Shown here in pieces: positions 43,836 through 53,721 of a stretch of DNA of 64,000 bases. This stretch comes from Zopfochytrium polystomum. Lineage: Eukaryota > Chytridiomycota > Chytridiomycetes > Chytridiales > Chytridiaceae. The first letter of the stretch is position 1; each line of letters starts with the position of its first letter. The notes beneath the pieces are model-generated. The model did not search any database. It was not told the DNA's origin and worked only from the letters and a program-made list of their open reading frames with translations. The stretch lies in NCBI GenBank assembly GCA_025765615.1, contig JAIVFJ010000110.1:124001-188000 (forward strand), in the 5' to 3' direction. The position numbers and the translations under genes were made by a program.

Positions 43836-44251
43836 TGTTAGGCGGAACTGACTGGTTAGCAGCAAGAGGCACAAGACAGACTGGAACCTATTGTGACTGT
43901 CAGTTATTGTTCTCACGATGCCCATGGGAGAGCGAGCCACCGCCAATGCAGACCTGGGCGCTGGCTTGTGCTGATGACAAATTCCCTGAGTATTAAGTGG
44001 AACAGAAACCTGTTGTTAACAGTTTTCCTCCTCCTCTGCTCAAGCAGATAATATAGGAGAGGTTTTTACCCTGTGCTGGTCACGCTTGCATAGCACCTAC
44101 TACAGCGTGCATATCATCATAATGTATCAATTATTCATAACAGAGTTTTTCTCTTTCTCTCCAAGTTGGGGCGAAGGACCACCCACAAACGCACATCTCC
44201 ACTGCATTCACTCCTTCCTCACTCACTCGCTCAGAGTAGACTGTTTACACA
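43836..44251 (+). repeat. Copia-S LTR (416 bp)
   Basis: TGTTAGGCGG to TTTACACA, the same length as the minus-strand copy at 13363-13778 and similar throughout. Flanks are CTGAT and TGAAA, so there is no target duplication. It is therefore a 5' LTR with lost internal part or a recombined remnant. Confidence 0.88.
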
Positions 44252-44594
44252 TGAAACTGCATAGCGCCGTATAAGTATGAGGCGTCTGGTCCCAATGACG
44301 AGCTGGTGTGAAGTGGACAACGCCAGAGTTGGAGATTCATAGGGCAAGAGGAGTTATAGTAAGTAAGACAACAGTCACTCTTTTGGCCCTTGGATCTGGG
44401 CCTTTGAGTAGGGTTTCTACAGCCCAAAATATCCCAATATTTTTACTCATTAAATATCATGATCCACATCGTGATACTTTTGAAATTTATAATAATGTTG
44501 AACACTGTAAACTGGGGGTTTGTCCTTGGAAACTTAATCTCAACAACAGGAGCAGTAAGCATGATGGGACATACAAGTTGCAACTGGCACCAGC
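44252..44594. other. Unrecognised sequence between LTR and Copia-T fragment
   Basis: No motif or gene seen. The start could be the Copia-S leader, but no primer-binding site is evident. Confidence 0.3.
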
Positions 44595-44722
44595 AAAGGA
44601 AGGCCCAGTTTTCAACAGCAAGTGGTCATGGATTGCACAAATCTCTTGCAGACAACATCACTCTCATCGTTGATGGAGCACAGTTTGCTCCAGAATGCCC
44701 AGTCAACCTTATTGCAGACAGG

Positions 44723-45437
44723 TAGGAGTTCCTCTATATCTCTGAAGGCTTAGTCTTATAGAGATGTGGGAAAGTGTCAGGAACAGGGCAGGACAGGACA
44801 AGGCAGACAAGGAACTGAGAGGAGTGATGATCGTATTGAAAACAATAATTCACTTGAGGGATGGGACAGGTCCCCCATCCCCCTTTTATACCTTTTGAGA
44901 GTCTTCCTTGTCAAGACTCAAAGAAAGTTCCAGAAAGAGCAATTAGTAATACAATGATACCAATGATACCAATGACAACAAGACAAGTCAGGAAAGCAAA
45001 GAAGGTTCCAGAAGGTTCCACAAGGTTCCATGAAGGAATGTTCTAGAAGGTTCCAGAGGTTTCCAGAGGGTGATTCATAACAGAAAGGAAGTCATCAATG
45101 ATGGGGAACTCTTGGTTATAAGGGCCAGTACCTAATGTGGATGTGTCTGTAGTATGTCTCACATCTATTCTCATATAGTCAAAAGAAGTGACTCATAAAC
45201 AGTGGATAGCAATGGCGTAAGGAAAACTGAGTAATCTCAGTGAAAGCCTTTTCAGGACTAAAGAACACAAGGTTACCATCTGCCATAGAGGACGGAAACA
45301 GTGAACCAAAAAAACTGGTCCACAACCCTATCACCAATGACATGTTGGCCCTTCATTGCGACATAAAACAAATCCGCCAGATATAAATGGCCAGCTGGAA
45401 AGTTGCTTACAAGCTTCGCACTTCGCAAAAATCTCAT
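44723..45437. mobile_element. Insert in Copia-T copy 5, itself hit by LTR-H
   Basis: The parts 44725-44770 and 45088-45155 match 57258-57380 (shared CTCTRCATCTCTGAAGGCT and GTCATCAATGATGGGGAACT), so this is a dispersed element. A solo LTR-H lies within it. Its family and ends are unknown. Confidence 0.55.
44775..45082 (-). repeat. Solo LTR-H, short form, with GAAAG duplication
   Basis: 308 bp on the minus strand, complete from TGTTATG (45082) to CTGACA (44775). The 5-bp duplication GAAAG lies at 44770-44774 and 45083-45087, proving insertion followed by LTR-LTR recombination. Confidence 0.95.
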
Positions 45438-45565
45438 ACAGGGATCTACAGTTACTACCACTTGGCACTAGGCCTTCAACCAGGTGTTATCCACTGCAGC
45501 AGTCATGATGAAGATGACCCAGCAGTTCTTCAGATGATTTTTCCACACCCTCCAGTATTCTCAAC

Positions 45566-46417
45566 TCTTATTACAGCACTCAGTTTCTTACACATTGGCA
45601 AGGGTACAACATATAAAAGTTTCACAACAATTCGATTAGTTTTGGTGGAGCACTTCTACTTGTAATGATGGAAGGTCAATTCCTTGTGCAATTCATTGTG
45701 CTGCTGCCTGCAAGATGAACGCTCAAGGATTAAGGCAGAGTGCAACCGAAAAAGCGCTCTTTGGCGAGTTATGAAATGCAATTTCCTTTCTAAGACAGAT
45801 GAACTCGAAGTTCACTGACTCGGCCAACCCTTCAAGACACCATTTCCTCACCTTTTTAACAGAGATTTGAAAGCCCCAACAACAACCCCCCCTCCTTAAC
45901 ATTCACGAGTGACCAAGAGGGATGAGATTATCTTGATCCGAAAGCAGTAGAGTAAAGTGGAATATCTGTACAAACACGCACAACAACAACGATATTCCGA
46001 GACTAGTGCGGAGCACTACTCCCGACTTCCGTGTTAACTGTGTTGCCGGTCTCAGCTATGCAAACAGAGCAATTTATGTTTGTAAATGTAGAGAAAAGCA
46101 GTCAAACCGAACAAACAGTACACCTGTATCAAAGTAATTCCCCGGAGACGGAGAGATACAAAACCGATTACAAAACCGATTGCAGTAACTGGAGAAACAC
46201 GACCAGCGGAAATAGAGAAGAACGAGAAAGAAAGATCACAGGGTGGGAGGGGAGGGGGGGCGGAAAGGTTGGGCGAACCCTATAGGAGGAGGGATCGTGG
46301 AAAAGGATGATTTAATAAAGGCAACGTTCTGTGTGAGGATTCCGTGTTTTCAGCCTTAAAAAACTGGCGAAATTGCCAATATGAAAAATTCAGGGACATG
46401 AAATCGTGACAACTGGT
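45566..46417. other. Intergenic; dispersed repeat at 45603-45720
   Basis: 45603-45720 is the partner of 29140-29260. The rest, downstream of the protease gene, has no recognised gene. Confidence 0.4.
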
Positions 46418-49400
46418 CTATGCAAGAATACTTTCAAATATGAGTGAAGCAGTAACGATTATCGTCAGGGTCGCGTGACATAACCAGCAATAAAAGGTCC
46501 TCTTCGTGGTGTCGGCCCCGCTCGTCGTCTTGGGGGTTCCAGCGGCCTTGCCATTGTTAGTGGGATTGCCGGCGGCGGTAGCGGCGGCCATCCAAACAGC
46601 TGCGCGGTCCGTTGCGTCGGTCACTGCAAGATGCTTGTCCGCGGGTTGTGGGACCCATTCAACGGGAACGTCGAGGCCGCCACGCCCTGCCGGCGAAAAC
46701 GACTCCCAAACTGGGACAGAACCCGTTGCGGGAAGAGTGAAAGGCACGACCGGAAGCAGTGCGCTGGTGCTGCTCAAGATCGGCGTGCTGTTTGCAATTG
46801 TTAACGCATTGGACAGGATCGTATCAAAAGACCCGACCGAACCGCCCTCAAACGACGATGGTTGAAACGCCGACCCTGACGACCCGCCGTACGAAAACGC
46901 CTGGATACCGTACTCGTCACGGAGGACACGCGTAAACTCAGCACATGTTGACCCGCAATTTCCGTCCGACACGATAAACATGGCGTTGGGTGACCAGCCC
47001 TTGTTCAACGCTGGCAATGTACTCAGAAATGGTTTCGTAAACGCGCTGCAATCCAAACTAAATTTGTCCGAGTAAGTTGTCGTGGTACCGCCGCGAGTCG
47101 CCGTATTTGTGTTCGTCAGTATGTTGGCTGTGCCGCCCTTAAACGGCGATAGGCCGTTCGTTGAGAAGATTAAGCCCTTGCTGGTCAGCACCTTGGTGTA
47201 ATCAGCATACTTTGTCAGGGCTGCCATCGAGTCGGACAGCCGAATATCGTAAGGAAGGGGAACTGGCTTGTTTAAGAGGTACTGTAAAACGAATTCGCCC
47301 AAACAAATAATCCCACCCCCGTTCCCCGTTGTATCAATTATCAGCCTTTGCGCGCCGCTTTGCTCTAAGGTCAACAAGCCGGAAGTGATAGTTCCAATCA
47401 TGCCATTTAGGGTAGCGTCCGTAAGATCAGTAGGTTGGACCGTTGTAAATGCCCAAACCCCAGTAGTGGCGTCCAACATGTAGAAGGCTCCGTGGTTATC
47501 CGACAGTAGCGGCGATGACAGGCTAAAGCCGGTGTTCGCCGCAGAGCCAGTCGATACTAGTCCCGCAAGGCGATCCGTCCGCTTTGCGGACGCGACTTTG
47601 GCAACCTGGTTCTTGTGGACCGTCAGGGCTATTGCAGGGTCTGCTTTGAAAGAAAGATGGCTGGTGGTGACGGCCGGTTTTCGCTCCTTAATGCCGACAT
47701 CCTCAAAGTCAGGCACCGAGATTTGCGCCACAGCCAGAAAGTCAGAGAGACGCGAGGAGCCATTTGCTGAGTTTGCTGCGCTGGCGGAAGCCTGAGCAGG
47801 AGTGCTCCGTGGCGTGTTGGCTGAGACGCAGTTTTGCTGGTAATAGGAGTCGCGATCGGTAAATGCAGTTCCGCTTTGAGTCTTAACGTAGCAACCCCAG
47901 GGTACACTCAGCATCACAGAAGCCCCCGTCGGGCTCACGAGCTCATAAGTCATAACCGTTGGTAGGTCGAATGGCACAGAGCGCGTCCGGTACAATGATC
48001 CGTCAGTGAGGACGAACTTCCCGCTGCTGTACGTTGCCGAAAGCATGAAGCTGTTGAAACGAGTTTCTTGCGAGTGAGACACACCCGTCCAGCGATCTGC
48101 AAATTTCTGTATGTAGGTCAAGGCATCCAGACCGTTGATGGTTTTGATAGTATAACCGATGTATGTGGATGCGTCCCCGTTCAAGAACGGACTCCAATAT
48201 GCCTTGTACGCAGCAGCAAGACTGGAAGCCATTGAGCCGCCTCCGCTGAAGAGTGTGCTTCCAGAAGCGAAGGAATCGCGCACATAGATCACGGGTGGTA
48301 TTCCATTTCCTGAATGCTTTGCATCGATAATGAAAGGCTGAGCAAATCGGGCAGACAGGTAGCAGTAGGACCCGTAATAGCTGATCAAGAGTAGAATTCA
48401 AGAAGCGGATTCAGAGACACTCAATGAAGGTCCAAAAGAACCAAACCTGTGCGCATCATTCAGCGAAGCCACAGCCTCCACAATCTTTGTGTGAAACTGA
48501 AATTCACGAGTGATCGTATCGTCGTTAGCAATGTTGTCCAAAGTCGCAAATAAATCGACGTTTGACGGATAGTTGGGAGTCGCCGAAGATTTGGCAATGT
48601 CCAAGTAGGGATATCTGTAAGAGCGTTAAAAACATTAACATTGAGTGAAGATAGACGTCGAAGTAAAATAATGTTCCACGCACAGTCCGAAGAAGCGCTT
48701 CAAAGCGTCGACATGTGACAGCCTTGTAGCCCTATCTATCGAGAAGGAGCTGTAGCAAGCGATAACCTGATCGCCCGGGACGATGGTCACGTTGGCAACG
48801 GTTCCCAAGAGAAAGTTGTTTGACGCGGCAAGGGGTGTGCAGGGGTCGTTCGTTGTGGCTGCTGATGCCGTCGGAGAGTCTTGGGCACGAGCCGAGGACA
48901 GGCTGGCAACAATGAGAAAGACAATGGGGAGGGCCAAGTGAAGCAGCGAAACAGCCGCTCGTCGAGCAAAGTCAAGGGCTGTTACTCTGCTTGCTGCGAT
49001 GGGGCGAGGTCGTTTCCTAAAGTGCGGCGACAGAATGGTGTGACGGAGGGAAATTTTGGCCACTTGAAGGGGGCGTCTGCTAATCAATGGTTGGCATATG
49101 GGTCGACCGCTGGGGCGCCCGAAGTGACAGCATCCACCTTCACCCATCCAGCCCTTCCAGCCGTCACATTTGCTGTTGCCCCTCTGATGGAGAAGAGTGG
49201 CCAGGCATGAAGAAGGACTGGACGGGCAGGATGGTGAGGCGGAGTGGACGGGCATGGTTGAGAGAGTGGAGGTCGTGTCAGTGGGGACGGTGGTGGTGCG
49301 AGTGGTCCTCGCGCTAGTTGTGGCTGTGACGCTTGCGACAGCGGCGGGGGCGGCCACAGATGTCGGCGGCAGCGTTTGTGGCGGCGGCGGCGGCGGCGGC

Positions 49401-49429
49401 GGCGGTCCGCGAACAGCCAGAGCGGGCAT
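46418..49429 (-). CDS. S41-family (tail-specific-like) serine protease, membrane-anchored
   Basis: Three exons on the minus strand, 49429-48684, 48614-48447 and 48380-46418, which join in frame to 958 residues. A hydrophobic segment (SLLHLALPIVFLIVASLSSARA, about residues 170-191) follows a Thr/Ser/Pro-rich N-terminus with no nearer ATG, suggesting a signal anchor or a missed start. Family marks: ASLNDAH (end of exon 2), RLIIDTTGNGGGIICLG, and IVSDGNCGSTCAEF, which should hold the catalytic Ser as in fungal S41 proteases. The C-terminus ends in a hydrophobic tail after SGADTTK, like a GPI-attachment signal. Secreted or cell-surface proteolysis is inferred; the substrate is unknown. Confidence 0.8.
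48381..48446 (-). other. Intron 2 of the S41 protease gene
   Basis: 66 bp, donor GTTTGG, acceptor ATCAG. AG joins C to make Ser, giving NDAHSYYGSYCYLS. Confidence 0.85.
48615..48683 (-). other. Intron 1 of the S41 protease gene
   Basis: 69 bp, donor GTGCGT, acceptor TTACAG. CT joins A to make Leu, giving RFFGLYPYLDIAK. Confidence 0.85.
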
Positions 49430-50091
49430 GGATCCCTTTTTTGGAACAAAGACAAACTGACCAAAAGGGGTTGTACAAATTTATTTTCTTGATCTGCTTC
49501 CAAAAAAGGATCCTTCAACAATCTAGGCATCATCAATCCTCAATTCAAACAACAAATTTTGCCAAGGGTCCTGTCAATCAACACAAACAGGAATCCTGTT
49601 CTATTCATTCTCTTGTGGGGATAGAAAAAAGTATGAATCCATTGAAGTAACCATGTGTTCCTTCAGTTTCTTCTCCTCATACCTTCCGACGATGGCATCA
49701 AAGCACAATCCCTGGTGGGGAAGCGCGAGGAACGAGAGTGGAGAGGGACAGGGGAAAGGGAAGGTCAAGGTGATGTCAGGGAAAAAGGGTTCAAGGGCTT
49801 GGGTCGTGGCGTGCGAAGAATGGGTTTTTGCTCAAAGGTAACGTACAATACAAGCAGTTGTCATTAAAAAAGGAAGGAAAAGGTGCGGGGGAGAAAAAAA
49901 AGAAGAAAGAGAAAAGAAAAAAAGAAAAAAAACGCCATTCAGCTATTTACGCCCTCCCGACGCGAAAAGGAAGCGTCGCCTCGAGGCGAGGGACAAGACA
50001 ATCATCTACACACCAATCGCCATCAACTTTCACAAGTAATTGTTCCAACAAACAGGTTCACAGCAGCTCGCAGCCGTCTAAAACGTTTGCC
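49430..50091. other. Intergenic region between two minus-strand genes
   Basis: Holds the 5' side of the protease gene and the 3' side of the next one. A-rich between 49865 and 49935. No gene or motif recognised. Confidence 0.45.
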
Positions 50092-52752
50092 TCACCGTAT
50101 CAGCTCTTCGCCTCTGGCTTTCCGCACATAACCTGCCTCACTGTCGAGGCCGTCTACTAGCAGACGACTCCCTCCGCCCGAACCAGCAGTCGCGCCGGCG
50201 GTAGTAGTAGCGGCTGAACCCCAACGCTCGCGCTTGGATTCCGTCGCCACAGCAAAGTTTGGGGCGGCTGCGACGGCGGAGGCAGAACTGGGGGCAAAAG
50301 AGGCAGTGGGTTCGCCCACCGACGACTCCGACAGCGCCTCGTCTTCCATAAGGGATGCGAGGGAAAGGAGCTCGACATCGGCTTGGGCAGGGCGACCTGT
50401 GCTTGGGGAGACCACAAATTGCGATTTGGTGGCCGTACGATTCCTCGCGTGGCGGCCGGCGGCGACGGCAGCGATCGGTTGCGAGAGTGGAAGGCGGTGG
50501 GACGGTGATGAGGGCCACTGCTGCGCCGACGGACTGGGCGAAGTTGATGGCGCGGAGACGCGCCGCGAAGACCGGAGAGATGAGTGCTCCTTCAGTCCAG
50601 TCGCAGCAACGCTAGCGCCGTTCATTGTTGGAAGCGGAGCACTACCTGTCGCCTGGAGATCTGCAGCCTCTTCATCGAGCTCCTCTTCATCATCTGAGGA
50701 GGATGGCAGAAGAGTAAGAAGACCTTCAGGAGGAGCCGACGCTCGGCGATGTGGTTGAGAGGCTTCCACGCCCGACAGCGTGGAGCGGCCCCCAAGGGGG
50801 CGATGCACACTATGGGAAGGGAAGGTCGGCGCGGACAGCATCGGTGGGGAGTGGGGAGGGGGGCGCATAAGCAGATCAATCGGTGGCTGTTCCGTCGGGC
50901 GGTTCGAACCCGATCGATCCGGGCCAACGACATCGCCGAAAGCGGATCCAACGGATCCACGCGGTCCTGATGTTCTCCGTTCATCAGAAGGAGTGGTTGA
51001 AGAAAGCGGTTGAAGCTTTTCGTCGACTTTCAACGATACAGAACGAGCGGGAAAATGGCGATAATTGGTTGGCATGGAGGTGGCACGGCGTACTTCTGAT
51101 TTCAGCGCCGGCGGCAGGCGGCGAGGACTCTTGTTCTTTGGTGCCGCACCGTCGTCGTTACGAGCGGGAATGTGAATTTTCGCTGGTCGCCTCCCCATTC
51201 TGTCTGAGCCGTTGCTGCCGTCATCGCTGTCGCGGGCTTCATCCGGAACGTTGAACCGATGTAGATCCTCTTCCACATTCTGAAACCGAACGCGCCTAGC
51301 TGATTTGGTTGAGGACTTCCTGCGGGCCAAGATGGCAACGTCCACCTGCTCTGTGTCTGCGTCACTTCCATCGTCATCGCTTGGTGTTGCCTCCAACGGC
51401 GGTGAGCTAAAGTTCGATAATGGTCAAATCTCCGTCGCAGAAAAAGGTACGAACTCGAAATTCAAAGACGACTTTTACCGTGAGCGGAACATAGAGAGCG
51501 ACGCCGTCAGTGAGGAGATCACGGTGACCGGCCGAACGCCTGTGTTTTCAGGGTTTCTTGACGTAGATCTTGGAAGAAACTGCATCTGGCCGTTCCTATC
51601 TCTTTTGGGTTTCGGTAAAAAAGTGCTCCAGAGCTCCGGCGACCAATACAGCAAGTTCCACATGCCCTGCAGCTGGAGGGGTGGCTCGTCTGAAGAGGAG
51701 GTGTCATAATGGCGCTGCGGACGTTCGGTATGGGCACGAGGTAGCGGTTGGCTGCCGAAAGAGCGAGGGTGGAATGGAGTAGCGAAATGAGAAGGCTGGG
51801 AGCTGCTGCTTGTGCTGGCTGATGTTTGAGAGTACAAAAACGCAGCGGATGGGGCTTCGTAGTCGAGATAATACCAACTTGGGTGGGGAGGGGCTGACCG
51901 CAAGTGTGATGCGTTCGAAATATGGTGTGGGAAGTCGCGGGGCTGTGGACTTGGCTGGAAGGCTGGAGATGATGGAGGGGAGAGGGGGGAAGTTGTTGTT
52001 GATGGCACAAGGGATATGAGCGCCGTAACGGGTGGGCCAAAGAGCCTGGTGGTAGTGCGCCAATCGGGTGGAGAGGAATGTGACAACGACGAACGGGCTG
52101 TGATCGTCGGTGGGGGAACAAGAGTGGGGAGGAGAGGGGGCGACACTGGGGACAACAGGCCAACAGTCGAGCCGGTGCCGTTTGCTGTCGCCGGGGAACC
52201 TTGGTGTAGCTGTTGCTGCTGCTGCTCTCCTTTCAGTGTAGACGAAGAGGCCGCCGACGGATTTAGTGTCAAGGCGGGAGTCGTGGTGGAGGTTTCGTGG
52301 CTGTCCGAGGGGTCCAGGCTGAGCACGCCCTCCCGTGATGCCGAGTGCTGTGGCGACAGACCGCGACGATCGCCCTCGCGATCGAATAGATCGCTGCTCC
52401 CGACGTCATAGTTAACACTACTCCGCTTAATCACGCCAGCAGGGGAGGCAGCCTCGTCCCTCCCACCGACGCCAGTAAGTCGGCTGCGCTCGGCGGTGCT
52501 ACCGCTATTAGTCCAGCGGTCGGTGGTGCCCCCCATCGCCTTCCAAACGAGAGGGCTTTTTGTGGTGGAAGCCACGTTGATGGTGGCGGTTTGAGCGGGG
52601 CTGGTAGTACTACTAATCGACGACGACGACAACGGTGCCGTCGCTGCGGCCGCTGCTGTTGAGGAAGAGCCTTCGTCGTCGTCGTCGCCTTCCTCCAGCG
52701 CGGTCCCGACCACCCCAGCGGCGGGAGGGGTGCTGACGGCGGCCACGGCCAT
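50092..52752 (-). CDS. Unrecognised low-complexity protein with RVxF-like motif
   Basis: Two exons, 52752-51479 and 51406-50092, joining in frame to 862 residues. Not recognised. Exon 1 is Ala/Thr/Ser/Pro-rich and ends with the most conserved-looking block, MWNLLYWSPELWSTFLPKPK, then SRSRNPENTGV-like basic sequence. Exon 2 begins SPPLEATPSDDDGSDADT and then KSARRVRFQNVEEDL, where RVRF fits the docking motif for protein phosphatase 1; such short motifs are common by chance. The rest is Ser/Pro/Arg-rich with many RRxS-like sites, suggesting a phosphorylated scaffold or regulator. Divergence from low-complexity drift would make homologues hard to see. Confidence 0.65.
51407..51478 (-). other. 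Intron of the RVxF-motif gene
   Basis: 72 bp, donor GTAAAA, acceptor CTTTAG. CG joins C to make Arg, keeping both frames open. Confidence 0.8.
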
Positions 52753-53211
52753 CTCCCGCTTGTTGCTTGTCGTTCCTCCTTTCCCAAATTATAATGTTCA
52801 GTAATAATACTTCTAATTTTTCATCTTTTTTTTTTCCTGCAATTTTTTTTTTTTTTTGATTTTTTGGTTGGCGTGTGTCTCTCATCACTCGCACTCGCTC
52901 ATGTGGGTGGAGACATTCTATTTCCAGATAGGTTCCACAAGAGCTTTTTGGCGTGGCTGGACAGCGTTTAGCCTGGTTTTTGTCTTGTGATTCGGCTTCG
53001 GTCGGCCGAGGCTACACAACGGCAGCCGAAGGGGTGGGAACAATTGGAGAAGGCCCCAAAAAGTGCGGACGCCTTTGAAAGCAACTCGAAAACCAAGTAA
53101 AGAGGGCGTTGCAGGAGCGTAGTCAACGAGAGTTACAGCGAGGGGAGAGAGGAATAGAGGAGAAAGAGGCGGAAGACCAAGAACGACCGAGGAGGGGGGA
53201 AAAAGGAAAAA

Positions 53212-53244
<33 letters not shown>

Positions 53245-53721
53245 AAAGGCTAAGACGAAGAGGGAAAGAACAGAGCGGCAGAGCCACCCGAGGCAGCGCA
53301 CAAACACCTGCTGAATACGGGAAGGGGGCACGGAACCAAAACGGGAAGATAGAAAAAGCAAGGAAGAAGGAGTAAAAGCACTGCGCCCTATTCGTGTGCC
53401 GGGGTGAAAAAAGGAGCAAAACAAGTCCACATAACACTAAGAGGAGAGGCGCAGCGCTAGCGCAGAAGAGCGAAAAGAGCGCGAGACGTTCGAGCACACT
53501 CAGACGCACACACGCACACACACGAACAGAAAAGAGTTGCCTAATTTCAGTAAGTAATAAACTCCAACCGGAAAAAATGCCCTGCGGTGGCAGTCCGAGA
53601 ATCGGTCTGCAACGAAAAACAAAGGAAAAACACACAAGACGCAAACGACAAGATACCCCCTTACACTCACACACACACACACACACACCCACGCGCGCGC
53701 GCAACTGGATTGGTGGATGCA
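52753..53721. other. Intergenic region with simple repeats
   Basis: Holds a T-rich stretch (52830-52860), a long A tract (about 53203-53234) and (CA)n with CG repeats (53660-53702). The open frames here cross these repeats and look artefactual. Confidence 0.5.

Larger units (their letters stand above)
44595..45565 (+). pseudogene. Copia-T copy 5 fragment (protease-integrase linker), interrupted
   Basis: 44595-44722 matches copy 1 at about 17195-17322 (ADNITLIVDGAQFAPECPVN), and 45438-45565 matches the directly following part of copy 1 (YYHLALGLQPGVIH). The two pieces were once continuous and are separated by a 715-bp insert (44723-45437). Confidence 0.8.

Noticed and set aside
43836..44251. 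Solo LTR with target duplication
   Set aside because: Flanks CTGAT and TGAAA do not match, so insertion as a simple solo LTR cannot be claimed.
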